The notes under the pieces are model-generated. The model searched no databases. It was not told the DNA's origin and saw only the letters and a list, made by a program, of their open reading frames with translations. The translations under genes were made by a program, and so were the position numbers. From Auanema rhodensis (Eukaryota > Nematoda > Chromadorea > Rhabditida > Rhabditidae), in contig OZ059898.1 in NCBI GenBank assembly GCA_964057225.1, forward strand, positions 13,541,767 through 13,605,766: 64,000 nucleotides of DNA, in the 5' to 3' direction. This document shows positions 25,625 through 47,561 of the stretch, piece by piece; position 1 is the stretch's first letter; each line of letters starts with the position of its first letter.

Positions 25625-27568
25625 TACATTTACATAGAAACTTGGAAACAATTTTAAAAAAAACAGTTATAGAAATGTATGACACATATATTATGAGAAG
25701 AAAAAAGCGTGAGAGAGAAATACAGGACAAAGAGTGCTGATCAATAGCATCAAAGAAATCCAAACCAGACGAAAGGGTTGTGGCACATGTCAAGGAGCCT
25801 AATGAAGTTTAAGGATATTGGTGATGGAACCAGCATATCTCTCAAATCTATTCAATTAGGAGGAAATCGCGCCCAAGAGTCAAGGCAAACCAAAAAGCTG
25901 TGAACAGGAAGACGCATGAGAGATGGCAATCATCAGCGACAGTTGTAAGAGAGGGAGTGATGGGGGCGGGCACCAGAAAAGAACGGGAATCCCCTCTTAA
26001 ACCGTTACAGCCATGAAAGTTTGCGATAATGAAAGCAATGGATTTCGGAAAACTATGTGGTTCTGCTAATCTGGGTAAAAAGCTTTTGCAGGACGAACAC
26101 TCATTCGTTTAAACTGGAATTTCCTTTGTTGCCAAATATCAGTTTACATCGGAACACTTCAAGACGCTATCAATCAATAAATGCTATGGTTAAGAGGGAC
26201 ACACACGCAGGCTTACACTTAAACACATAGCTGAGCATCCCATTCGTATCGTTCTTATAAACAACTGTTGCCAGCAGTAGAAATAGATTTATAGGCATAC
26301 AAAGGAATGTCGGTTAATGTAGTAACGGAGCCCGGTGGGCTCCTGATAAATTGTTAAATAAAGTTGAGCTATGAACGATAGCAATGGATAAAATCAGAAG
26401 AATACCCGCAATATTGAGAAATAAAGGACACTAAGTGATTATACACGAACAATCGATGACAATTCTTTGCGTGGGCGACGATATCATTGGTCAAATTAGA
26501 GGCCGCAATCGAGAATATAAGACGTCACCAAGACGTGTTTATCATACTGCCGGAGACAAGGACGTTACCCCTCGTTTCTATATATTCGGATAGATCTGAG
26601 AAAAAAAATTATATCGAGTATATCTCTCAATATATATATATATATAGTTCACATTAGGAAATATGACGAAAAATTAAATGCTGGGAGTAAGATATATAAA
26701 GTAAACAAGAATCAAGTTTGTGAATTTGCAAAGACATGAAATAGTTTACAAAAAATGAAAAAAAACTTATAGAAATAAAAGAAGATGAAACTAAAAAAGG
26801 AGAAAATTAAATGAATATTGTTGATTTCATAGCAAAAATAGTTGATAGTCTTGACAAAAACTGAGTAAATGACAAATGTTAGAGAACAGAATGAATCAGG
26901 AATTTAAGGAACAATTTGTGTTTACTGAAAACCGGCCCCGTTTGACAGATAAAGCTAATGATAAGAAAATGATACGAAAGAAATTATAGGGCAGCCTTAT
27001 GATTCTTCATCGGCATCCATTGAAGGATGTACATGAAATGGGCGTGGTTGGGTCAACCAGGAATACTGAGATATCCTATTTTTCGAAAGCATACACTTTC
27101 TCCTTTATGATTCTAGTCAATATACAATCTATAATACTTTCAACAAATATGAAAGCCATATACCAAATTTTATAAAATATATAAGATCGCAAAGTTAGCA
27201 AAACAATGTTATCAAATACTGGTTAGGGATCCTTTGCGCGGACGCTAATTAATAAAGCGCGCTCTATTGCTAATTTTTTGGTTTGGTTCACTTTATGCCG
27301 TTTCGTACGAATCTTCAAAAAGCTTTTGAAATACGATATACTGAATCTAATTTTTTTGAGTAGGTTCCTTGAAATATTTAATATTTATTCAAATTTAATT
27401 TTTAAAAGTTAATTAAACTGGTTTTCAATGTATTTTTAATTATTTTGTTATGGATTAATGACTTGTTCCCGCTCACAGTTCGCGTATGTTCATAATATTA
27501 TGAAAATATGGATATTATCATTTAACTAATTTATTTTTTTATTATATATTTTTTCTTTTTAGGTTGTA
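25625..27568. other. Divergent promoter region between pak-1 and ama-1
   Basis: About 1.9 kb with no open frame of note. The plus strand is purine-rich at about 25690-26000 and 26730-26830. A short perfect hairpin GGAGCCC-GGT-GGGCTCC lies at 26328-26344 and a TA dinucleotide run at 26630-26646. The last bases before ama-1 are a T-rich tract ending in TTTTTAG, a likely trans-splice acceptor. No upstream exon of either gene was recognised. Confidence 0.55.
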
Positions 27569-34825
<7,257 letters not shown>

Positions 34826-35403
34826 ATAATCATCTTCGATATTTTGTTATTTTTGTTTATTAAAAAAAAACTTTCCGTTCTGTTTATGTCGATACGCTGG
34901 AGAATTTATTTATTAAAGAGTAATGATCATTCAACAAAACGTGTTATGTTAAAGTTGTTTCAAATACGATTTGCTGTGTTGTATAGTTCTGGTTATTGTG
35001 CATTTCGTTGTTTCTGTCACTATTTTAATTACTTGAGAAATGAATATCATTTGTTAATTAGTTTCTTTCTAAAACGTAAAGAGTAACAGTTTACAAATTA
35101 ATAAATTTTACTGTCTAAAATATAAAACTGGTAGTTGGCCTTTTGTCACTCTTTGTCATACGTAAAATGGTGATATATAGTTTACTCATTTTTTCCATAC
35201 TAGCTACTCTTATGTGTCTTGTTGTGTTTTAAACAAGCAAATTGAAAGAGTAAATCAGGGTAAAACATTTATTATCCTGACAGTTCGTTGTTTAAAAAAT
35301 AGCTAAACAACCGTGAACACGTATAACATACAAATTGTGTGAAAATCGGGCTAAAATGAGATCGTATGCTACAGAAAAATGTTAGTCTTCGTTGTATACA
35401 TCT
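34826..35403. other. Convergent 3' intergenic region
   Basis: About 580 bases between the stop codons of ama-1 (+) and mcm-3 (-). It is AT-rich. A plus-strand open frame near 34844 has low-complexity composition and is probably the ama-1 3' UTR. I see nothing else in it. Confidence 0.6.
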
Positions 35404-38732
<3,329 letters not shown>

Positions 38733-39399
38733 TGTAGAACTGCTAAATGTAGAGAAATAGAATACAAGCTGTTACAATAAGTTTCGATAGAAATTTCAAA
38801 AGAAATCTATTTTCGAACTTATTATTTAAAAGTAAGATAAAATTTCATACATATATTATTTATATATGTAGTCTTGAAAACCCATCTTTCGCGCAATGAA
38901 ATTTCCCGCCTAAATGTGTAAACATAAAAAATTCGTTGCTTTTAAATTGCAAATAGCTTAAAATTTGATCAATATAATTGGAATTTCTTATTTACTGCTT
39001 TTTCTCTCTATTTTTTTTGAAAAATTTGCATAATATTTAATCCTCATTTTAATAAGTGCTAATTTCATTATTTTTATTGTTGTAAAGAGAATTCTCAGGC
39101 ATACCGCTGAATTTTAGAGAAACCAAAATTGGTCCCGTCGCGAGCCATCCAACTACCGTAATCTTCTCTGTCAGAAAGGTTGTGAATTTTCTCTCTGGCC
39201 TACCCTGTTATTTGTAGAAATTTCATTTTAGGTTTGCTTTTCGTATAATTGTTTAAGTTTGTTTTTTGGGATTTTGATAATCTGAAGTGCTGATTAAAAC
39301 ATATATTTGCGTTCTATGCCGCAGTATTCTTTTTTTGAATGTTTTATCTTAATTGATTTACTGCTAAGTAATACTTTTATTAAAAACCTTTTTTATTAG
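38733..39399. other. Divergent mcm-3 / rps-8 promoter region
   Basis: About 670 bases. Most of it is very AT-rich, but 39110-39205 is a distinctly GC-richer block containing AAACCAAAATTGGT (39120-39133), CGTCGCGAGC and CTCTCTGGCC. The run before rps-8 is T-rich and ends in TTTTTATTAG, immediately before the ATG, as for an SL acceptor. Confidence 0.5.
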
Positions 39400-40208
39400 A
39401 TGGGTATTTCACGTGACTCTTGGCACAAGCGTTACAAGACTGGTGCTTCTCGCCCAGTCCCACACAAGAAGAGAAAGTTCGAGCTTGGACGTCCAGCTGC
39501 CAACACCAAGGTATTCAAGTTTTTTGTGTGATGTTCTATAATCTTTTTAAAAATATAGATTGGAGGCAAGCGCGTTCACGTTGTCCGTGTTCGTGGAGGT
39601 AGCTTGAAGTTCCGTGCCCTCAGACTTGATGCCGGAAACTTCTCCTGGGCTTCTGAGAGTAATTTTCTAATGTGGATTTGCTTAATCTTGTTTTTTTTAA
39701 GAGGTCACCCGTAAGACCCGTATCGTCGATACCGTCTACAACTCCACCAACAACGAGTTGGTCCGTACCAAGACTCTCGTCAAGGGAACCATCATCACCA
39801 TTGATGCTGCTCCATACAGACAATGGTATGAGTCTTACTACTCTCTTCCATTGGCCAGAAAGAAGGGTGCCAAGATCTCCGAGGAAGATCAAGCTGTTCT
39901 TAACAAGAAGAGGTTGCTATTCTCAGAACTATTAATATAATTCTCTTAATCTTTAAGATCCAAGGAAGCTCAAGACAAGTACACCGAGCGTCAAAAGACC
40001 GCTGCTGTAGATCCACTTCTCATCGAACAATTCCAAGCTGGAAGACTTCTTGGTAAAAAGCTATAACTAAAATGATAAATAAAAATCTCCATTTTTAGCC
40101 AGAATTTCCTCCAGACCAGGACAAGTCGGACGTGCTGATGGATACATTCTTGAAGGAAAGGAATTAGAATTCTACCTGCGCAAGATCCGTGCTAAGAAAG
40201 CAAAGTAA
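39400..40208 (+). CDS. rps-8: 40S ribosomal protein S8 (eS8)
   Basis: Small-subunit ribosomal protein. ATG at 39400 directly follows TTTTTATTAG. The sequence starts [19 protein letters not shown], has the basic [16 protein letters not shown], then [40 protein letters not shown], and ends [11 protein letters not shown] before TAA at 40206-40208. All family motifs are present and the length is about 208 residues, normal for eS8. Four short introns are visible (donors near 39510, 39657, 39912 and 40053). An AATAAA at about 40253 lies shortly after the stop. The next start codon comes only 141 bases after the stop, so rps-8 is the likely first gene of an operon. Confidence 0.97.
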
Positions 40209-40348
40209 ATACCCATGATTAATTAATTGTTATGGGTTATTGTTGCTTTTGAATAAAAATTGTTATATAACTGTTGTTTAATTTTTTTGGTTGTACGCCC
40301 ATTGTTATATAAAAAAGAGACTTTTACCAAAACACCGGGTATATAAAG

Positions 40349-41782
40349 ATGACTCGACACGGAAAAAATTGCACAGCCTCTGCAGTATACTCTTATCATG
40401 AGAGGCAAAGGGATGCTAAAGTTAGCGGTTATGGAACACTTCATGCTAGATTAGGAGCTGATTCCATTAAGGAGTTCGATTGCTGTTCTTTAACACTGCA
40501 GCCTTGCAAGTAGGTGTTTGCAAGCAATTCTCAAGGAGCCTATCCTTACAGAGATCCTGTTGTAACACCTGGTGGATATTTATTTGACCGTGAAGCTATA
40601 TTGGAATATATCCTTGCTCAAAAAAAGGCTATTGCTAAAAAAACTAAAGAATGGGAGAGGCAATCTGCTTTATTGCAATCTGTTGAGCAGAAGGCAGGCT
40701 TCCTAATTATTACTATATGGACTTTTAATGGTTTAGGCGAACATTGCTGACCAAGAGGAGAAAATCAAAAAGTTTGCTGCTTCAGAGGGAACAAGCATTA
40801 CTGGAACAGCATCTAATTCTTTAGTTTGTATCTTTTTTCCTATTATTTTCTATTAATTTATTTAAGAAGCGCCCAAGTTCGACATTGGTTAATGAACCAG
40901 CAGCTAAAGTAAAAGCTCATGGTGAAGAGGGAGAGATCTCTAACATGAAAGGAAACAAGAGTAGTCAACTTCCTAGTTTTTGGATACCGGAACTAAATCC
41001 TTCTGCTGAAACTACTAAACTTGAAAAACCAGTAATTATTTAATTTGTTTTGATTTATTTTTTATTGTCTTTAGAGCCAACAAGTTTTATGCCCTCTCTC
41101 AGGTAAGCCTTTAAAAATGAAACATTTGATGGATGTTAAGTTTACTGAAATGCCTAAGGATATCAATGAATCTTCCAATTCTAAAAAGGTTGCAACTAAT
41201 CCCTTATTAGTGAAATTATAATATATTCTAGGTTCGTTACATGTGCCCTGTAACTCGCGATGCTTTAACTAACACTACTCGGTGCGCTTATATAAAGCCT
41301 TCGTAAGTTTATTTTGTATGCGTTTTGAGTAGTACTGAATTTTCATTATAGAAAAGCAGTTGTAGCCTATACTGTTGTTGATAAATTAATCAAGAAAGAT
41401 TGGATTGACCCCGTCTCTGGAAAGAAAATAACTGAAAGTGATATTGTTGAGTTACAAAGAGGAGGTTTGTTTAATTTTAATTTTATTCAGTATTCGTCAT
41501 GTGTTCTGAAAACAAAATTATTTTTCTTATTAGTTGATTTGATTTGCCTAAACTCACTAAAGGATTGCCAAAAAGTTGGCAAACGCTTTGCCCTATTGCG
41601 AATAAAGTGCCCCGTTGCCAACATAAATTTTTGAAGTAGTATATTTCTAGTCCAACGTCTTGAAATATTCAAAATTATTTAAATAGTCTTTTAATACTTT
41701 TTTATTATCTATAGGCACCGGATTCGCTGCTACCAACGAAGTTAAAGCTAAACTTATTCGCCCTCAACTTGAATTACAATGA
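40349..41782 (+). CDS. NOSIP: Nitric oxide synthase-interacting protein homologue (split U-box E3 ligase)
   Basis: Starts MTRHGKNCTASAVYSYHERQ, a clear match to the NOSIP N-terminus. The first half-U-box is DCCSLTLQPCKDPVVTPGGY with FDREAILEYILAQKKAI. A coiled Lys/Glu-rich segment and a low-complexity linker follow. The second U-box half runs from QQVLCPLSGKPLKMKHLM through VRYMCPVTRDALTNTTRC to DWIDPVSGKKITESDIVEL. It ends RPQLELQ, TGA at 41780-41782. In animals this is a spliceosome-associated, nuclear E3 ligase; the NO synthase link is a vertebrate finding and should not be assumed here. A larger intron of about 250 bases lies at 41465-41714. It sits 141 bases after the rps-8 stop. Confidence 0.93.
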
Positions 41783-41956
41783 TCTCTTGAACCGCGCTGG
41801 GTGTGTTCTCCTATTTGTTTCCAATTTATTATTCGTATATATTCCACAATTAATTTTATACCTTAATTATTAATTCGTCTTGATCGAGCGTTTATCGCAC
41901 GTATATCTTGTCTCACGTTGATATATCTTCGCTAATTGTGTATATTAAGCATTGTT

Positions 41957-43368
41957 ATGGCTCTTGAAGCATTCAAAAGACCAGCAGCTCCAGAGTATGC
42001 TCTTGGTTTGTATCGTTTTTAAAGCACTTTATAACTATTGTCTTTAGCTAAGCGAAGTAAATTTGAGGACTATGGAACTGAAAATGCCAGACTATCTAAT
42101 CTTCAGGTTTGAAACAGAAGGAAGTCAAAGAGAGTGAATATATTTATGTCTTAGGCTCCCATAATGCTTTTACAAGGACATCAGGGTGAAATTTATACTT
42201 CACGCTTCAGTCCCGATAGAACCTGTATAGCATCTGCTGGATTCGACCAAACCGTAAGCATAAAATGAATTATTTGTTTGACTGTTTTTAGGTATTTTTA
42301 TGGAATGTTTATGGAGATTGTGAAAACTTCTCTACGTTTAGAGGTCATAATGGCGCTGTTATGGATTTAAACTTTAACACTGATTCAAGGTTTGAATGTA
42401 AATATAGTTTTGTCTTCAAATACAGATTTCAGTTTGTTATTCACTTGTGGTACTGACAAAACTTTACGGGTATGGGATATGGAAACAGGAGCGTGCCAAA
42501 GACGGTTTAAATCACACGACGATATTGTCAACTCTTGTCACCCAGCTCGTAGAGGACCAACTTTAGTTTGTTCAGCTAGTGATGATGGAACAGTCAAAGT
42601 TTTTTTTGCTTATCGTACTCATTTTCAAACTGTTTCTCTCAGATTCATGATGTTCGTCAAAAACACGCTATTAAAAATTATGAAAATAAATTCCAACAAA
42701 CTGCTGTATCTTTCAATGACACAACTGAACTAGTATTTTGTGCTGGGATTGATAACGATATTAAAGTGCTATTGGACATTTTACAATTTGTTAGTTATTT
42801 CTTTATCTGCAGGTATGGGATATGAGACGGGATGACATATCTTATGTTTTACGTGGACATGGCGACACCGTTACTGGAATGTCTCTTAGTCCTAATGGAA
42901 ATTTCCTTTTAACCAATTCTATGGATTGCTCATGTAAGTTTATAAAGCAGATGTTGTTATTCAATTTCATTGATCAGTGAAACAATGGGATGTTCGTCCA
43001 TTCGTACAAGGAACCAACCGCTTAGTTCAAACTTTCTACGCTCATCAACATAACTTCGAAAAAGTTAGAATGTTATAATAAGTGCTGAATATTTTGCATA
43101 CATTTTAGAATTTGCTCAAGTGTGCATGGTCTCCTGACAATAGACGTGTTTCTGCTGGATCCAGTGATAGATTTGTTTATGTTTGGGAAGTATCAAACAA
43201 AAAAATAATGTATAAGCTTCCTGGTCACATGGGTTCAGTCAATGCTACAGATTTCCACCCTACAGAAAATATTTGTAAGTTATAAATCATATTGAAATTA
43301 CAAAATATAATATTTCAGTGTTATCCGCATCGAGCGATAAGATGATCTATCTCGGAGAAATAGCTTGA
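41957..43368 (+). CDS. SNRNP40: U5 snRNP 40 kDa WD-repeat protein
   Basis: WD40 beta-propeller of the U5 snRNP and tri-snRNP, bound to PRP8. The start MALEAFKRPAAPEYAL is at 41957, followed by AKRSKFEDYGTENARLSNLQ and seven WD repeats: APIMLLQGHQGEIY, TVFLWNVYGDCENF, TLRVWDMETGAC, NSCHPARRGPTLVC, DNDIKVWDMRRDD, DNRRVSAGSSDRFVYVW and LPGHMGSVNATDFHP. It ends SSDKMIYLGEIA, TGA at 43366-43368. The NSC-PARRGP and WNVYGDC motifs are diagnostic for this family. It is the third gene in the rps-8 cluster, 174 bases after the NOSIP stop, with a T-rich intercistronic region. An AATAAA follows the stop at about 43442. Confidence 0.95.
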
Positions 43369-43551
43369 AGAATCTTCAGGATCTCAATCACTTTCATTTA
43401 TTTATATGTTAACATTTGTGTTCTTTGTTGTCTCCGATGTAAATAAAAATAATAATACAAATAGTTTTTTTTCCCAAAAGCAGAAGGTCGATCAACCGTA
43501 GTTTTTTGTTTAGTAGTTCTGCACCTGAAATTTTAAAAGATATATAGGATT

Positions 43552-44758
43552 ATGTGTGATGTTGCATTAAGACAACTAGGCCGTATATACATCTCGCGAT
43601 CTAAGTGTATATATCAAAACTTAGCTTTCGAGGAATTTATTTTCCGTAAACATGATGTTCAAAAAGATGGAGATGTTATGATGATTTGGAGGTTGTATTC
43701 ATTTGAAAGCGTGTGCTAATGAATCATTTAGTAATAAACCATCAGTTGTGGTAGGTAGGCATCAGAACCCATGGGTTGAGGTTAATGTTCCCTATGTACG
43801 GGAGCATGGGATTGATTTGGCACGTAGACATAGTGGTGGAGGAACTGTTTATCATGATTTAGGTTTACTTAAGGTCTTTACTCTTGTTTTAATGTCAATA
43901 TAGGCAATTTGAATATATCTATCCTGACCTCACACAAGGATCATTGTAGGCCGAGAAACCTTTCATTTCTCTCCGATAGTCTGAATAAGCAATTTAACCT
44001 GAATGTACAATCAATAGAATCATATTGAAGACAATACAAACAATTTTTTCCAGATTATTCCTAATAAACGAGATGACATGGAACTACAACCTGGTAGTAG
44101 AAAATGTTCGGGAACAGCCGCCAGAATTTCACGTGGCAAAGCTTACCATCATTTAACTCTTCTAGTTCAAGCAGATTTGGAACGTTTAAAACGAGCCTTA
44201 GCTTCTCCATATAAAGTAAAGAATTCTCTCAACATATGGGCTATATAGAATAGTTATAAGTTCTGAAAGAGTTTAATTTGATAACTATAAAAACAAATAT
44301 TAAACTTGATCAGTCGTTACACATTTTAAATTCATATTTCCACATTTAGTTTCTTCTAAACAAAAAATTAAGAATCAATTTAGAACGCTATTAAATCTAA
44401 TGCTACTGCTAGTGTGCGAGCACCCGCAGTCGGCTTCCTTAAACAAGATTGTGCTGACATTAATGTTGAAGATGTAAAGAAAACTTTAGTGACAGGTTTT
44501 GAGAAAAGATACGAGGTGACATCGGATATTTAACTTTATGTTTAATCGAAAGTTCTGCAGACTTGTTTTTTGGCTGAAGTTGACATCGAATCAGAGATGA
44601 TGGAGCATGAAGATATCGTGCAGAATTATCAAACGCTGAGAGAATGGGATTGGGTGTTTGGAAAAACTCCGAAATTCGTCTATGATCCAGATGGCAAGGC
44701 TCAACAGATAGACAAAGGAATAATAGTTGAGTCTGGAGAAAGATTTAGTCTATTCTAG
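43552..44758 (+). CDS. LIPT1: Mitochondrial lipoyltransferase 1 (LplA/LipB fold)
   Basis: Transfers lipoyl groups to the E2 subunits of mitochondrial dehydrogenases. The start is at 43552 ([19 protein letters not shown]); the short basic N-terminus could be a mitochondrial targeting signal. Exon 1 ends near 43691 and continues at 43736 ([14 protein letters not shown]). The lipoate-site motif [15 protein letters not shown] is intact. The conserved Lys sits in [10 protein letters not shown], followed by AYHHLTLL. The C-terminus has [14 protein letters not shown] and ends RFSLF, TAG at 44756-44758. Introns of about 160 bases occur near 43874-43904 and 44216-44383. It is fourth in the rps-8 cluster, 183 bases after the SNRNP40 stop. 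Confidence 0.93.
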
Positions 44759-44945
44759 TCACTGAATAAAGTTCTATTTAGTTAGAATGTATTTATTTAT
44801 GTTCTCGATTGTAATAAAAATTTAAATGTTGTTGTTCGAATCGAGGTTATCAATGCAATCACGTAGTAGAACTCATCATGATTCAACTTAAATCACTGGA
44901 TCCGTAGCTATTTTCTTACAATTTCGAATCTAAACTAAGTATTTC

Positions 44946-45617
44946 ATGCATTTGGTGCCAGTAGTTATGATTTTTTACACTAATCTAGCATTATGTTGTA
45001 TTCCCACGCAAGATATAGGCGACTCAAACTATGGAGGTATACCTTATGCCTTTGATCATTTTCACTTGGGACAAGATACAGGGATAAATATTCCTAATAT
45101 AGGCAAACCAGGAATGAATGGCCGACCGTCGCAGTCAGGCAAACCAGGCAATTCGAACTCAGGTACTGTTAAAGTTTAAGTTCATTGAACATTTTTTCAC
45201 AAGGCGGAGGTGAATCTGGAAAAAATCCTTGTCAAAGTCCATATAAAAATGGTTGCCTTACGAATGTTTCACGGACAACATGTGCTTCTTCTGATGAAGC
45301 GGGTGTAGAAGAAAATCCGAAAAAAATATGGAAAAAGACAAGATGGCAGTAAGTTGCATTTTGATTTCATAAAAACGTACATTTTCTAGCCTTACATGGA
45401 CATGCCCTACTGGAACCTTTAGTTATATCAATGTAAGATAACGCTTGTACATTTCATACTGTAACTTTTTCAGACACCAAACGGTTTTCTTCCTGTTCCT
45501 ATTCCTGAACTGCCATTGATATGTATGAGACAAATAATTTGGGGAAATGGCCAGAACGTGTATCGTCTGGTAACCGGCGAAATTGTAACTGAACTTTCAT
45601 GCATGAGCCCAATTTAA
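44946..45617 (+). CDS. Small secreted cysteine-containing protein, unrecognised
   Basis: Starts MHLVPVVMIFYTNLALCCIP, a signal peptide with likely cleavage just after. A Gly/Asn/Pro-rich region follows (GINIPNIGKPGMNGRPSQ, GKPGNSNSG). The C-terminal module carries six or seven cysteines: NPCQSPYKNGCLTNVSRTTC, then TWTCPTGTFSYINTPNGF, LPLICMRQIIWGNGQNVYRL and TELSCMSPI, TAA at 45615-45617. Exons are 44946-45162, about 45205-45348, 45390-45433 and 45473-45617. I do not recognise the family. It is last in the rps-8 cluster, 187 bases after LIPT1, although its secreted nature differs from the nuclear and mitochondrial genes upstream, so it may have its own promoter. Confidence 0.75.
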
Positions 45618-47561
45618 ATGTTGAATATCAAACGCTTATATCAACATGGTTGATTTCAATCCATTTCAAAATATATATATTCTTATTCGGAAATAAAAAT
45701 ATGAATAAAGTGAAGTTAAAATGAATGTTTTTATACCTAGCCAGTTTGTACAAATATTAAAAATAACTGTTTTGTAGGGTTTATGGTACCTCCTCCCCCC
45801 CCCCCCTACATAACACTGTAGAACCGTTCATCAAGTTCATGCGAACTTTACGTGCAACTTGCTGAATCATGATTCAAATCTTTTAGTGGTTGCATTTTGC
45901 AAACTCTTCGTTTCGCACCTCTTATTTTAAGAAAGAAATTAATCGGGCTGACGCTGATGAGCAAAATCGTAAGTTAGATGGAGGAAAGCGACCTCAATCT
46001 TGATACTTAAGAAAACAAATAACCCCTTAATGTCAAATAGATATAAGACCTGCAGACAGATAGCGCGAAGTATAACAGTGATGAAGAAAGGGTCGATCGC
46101 CTGCTCACGTTCTAGGTCAGTCAATTCATTCGTGAAACTTGGCTAAGCTCCTACTTTTATAGTATCCGACAAATGTAGTAATTTCCACAAGCAGGTACTT
46201 TGTATTTATCTCAGAACATTGCTATTATCTTATTATTCATGATGATGTACTTATGTTCATTCTCAGATTATATGCCATGGGGACCACAAGTAATGACGCA
46301 ATGAACAATTTTGTAGACTGACCCCCTGTATGGATCTTAGCCCCTCATTTTTTTGTTCTCATTGACAAGCCAAGATAGTTGCAATCTGCTGGCCTTCTAT
46401 TGTTAATGACCTATCATTCAACGGCAAGAATCTCCATATGGTAAAATATAAAAACTTCCATCTCTTAAACTGACTGTTTCTTGCGCATATATTCTTTCTC
46501 CTCCTTTCTCAAATCAGCCGCCTACCATTATAAGTGCAAATTCAACATTTCCGTATTCTTTGCTATATAGCCTCGGAGCATATCACCCCCAGCACATATA
46601 TCACCACCTAAGAGCATATCCCGACAAATTGGTTGAGCTCACGTAATGAATGTGCCCGAGCCGACAGTTGTTTTTTGAACTATATTTTCCCGCCACAGTT
46701 ACGACCTATTAGACAATGTCGTCATCACGGGTCAGAGTTGAAGGAGGTGGAGTAGGTCGCACCCCTTATTCCCGGCACATGTTAGTTGGCGTTCTTTGGT
46801 TCTTCTTGGTAACAGTCCTGTGCACTTGTTTTCAGCGTCGTTTAGCATCTCAATACAAAAATATGAAAATAACTTATGTACCTCAAAGATAAACAATATC
46901 CCAATATTTTTGCATAATGTGTGCCACTTGCGTAGATCGTGCCATGACGTCATAATACTGTAGTCTGCTCTATTATTTCGTAATTAATATAGTCAGTTCT
47001 TGTATGTTATTGGCTTGCTATGTTTTTCGGTTTTCTTTTATAGTTTTAAAAGAAACTTAAAACTTTATCATTTGGAACTGTAGGTTTCTGTACTGTTGTG
47101 ACATCTCCTTGATTTTCTTCTGAGTCATAGTGTGTCTATTCATATCAATTCTATTATGTTTTATTCATAGCTTTTTTTCGAATTGTAATTGTGGTATGGT
47201 AGAACGAACGATATTCAACGGGCAAAAACATCAAGTCATATCAATGTTCTTCCATTTCCTTTTTTACTTTTTAAGCCATCTGCTTCGTATTCCCCATTTC
47301 TCTCTATTATGCTATCATATTATGTGTGTACTTCTAAATTAAGACAATGGATTCTGAGTTCGTTGAAGTGCTCACGAATTGTTTTGCCAATTGTGGTTTG
47401 ATTCTTATTCTGTGTTCTAGCATTTATTGTATTTGCTTGTCTCGGGTCATCGCCTATCTGTTGGCATAGACCTGTGTACTTATATCTTTGTCTTGAAAGA
47501 AACTTGGGTTATCTTCCTTATATATTCTCATTTTAGTGTTGCTCCTTTTTGGTAGGCAACA
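45618..47561. other. Intergenic region without recognised gene
   Basis: About 1.9 kb between the small secreted gene and the innexin. It contains a 12-base C run at 45795-45806. No frame looks protein-like on either strand. A T-rich run with TTTTAG near 47535 lies just upstream of the innexin start and could be its 5' UTR or a trans-splice acceptor. Confidence 0.55.
45795..45806 (+). repeat. Poly-C tract (12 C)
   Basis: An uninterrupted run of 12 C within TCCTCC-rich sequence. It is the third G/C homopolymer of this size in the window and is again intergenic. Confidence 0.9.

Larger units (their letters stand above)
39400..45617 (+). other. Candidate operon: rps-8, NOSIP, SNRNP40, LIPT1, secreted orphan
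   Basis: Five plus-strand genes with stop-to-start gaps of about 140, 174, 183 and 187 bases. No neighbouring gene pair elsewhere in the window is so close. Intercistronic regions are T-rich, and AATAAA occurs after rps-8, SNRNP40 and LIPT1. Nematode operons typically have such spacing and receive SL2-type leaders. The grouping of a ribosomal protein with splicing and mitochondrial genes is typical of such operons. Confidence 0.65.
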
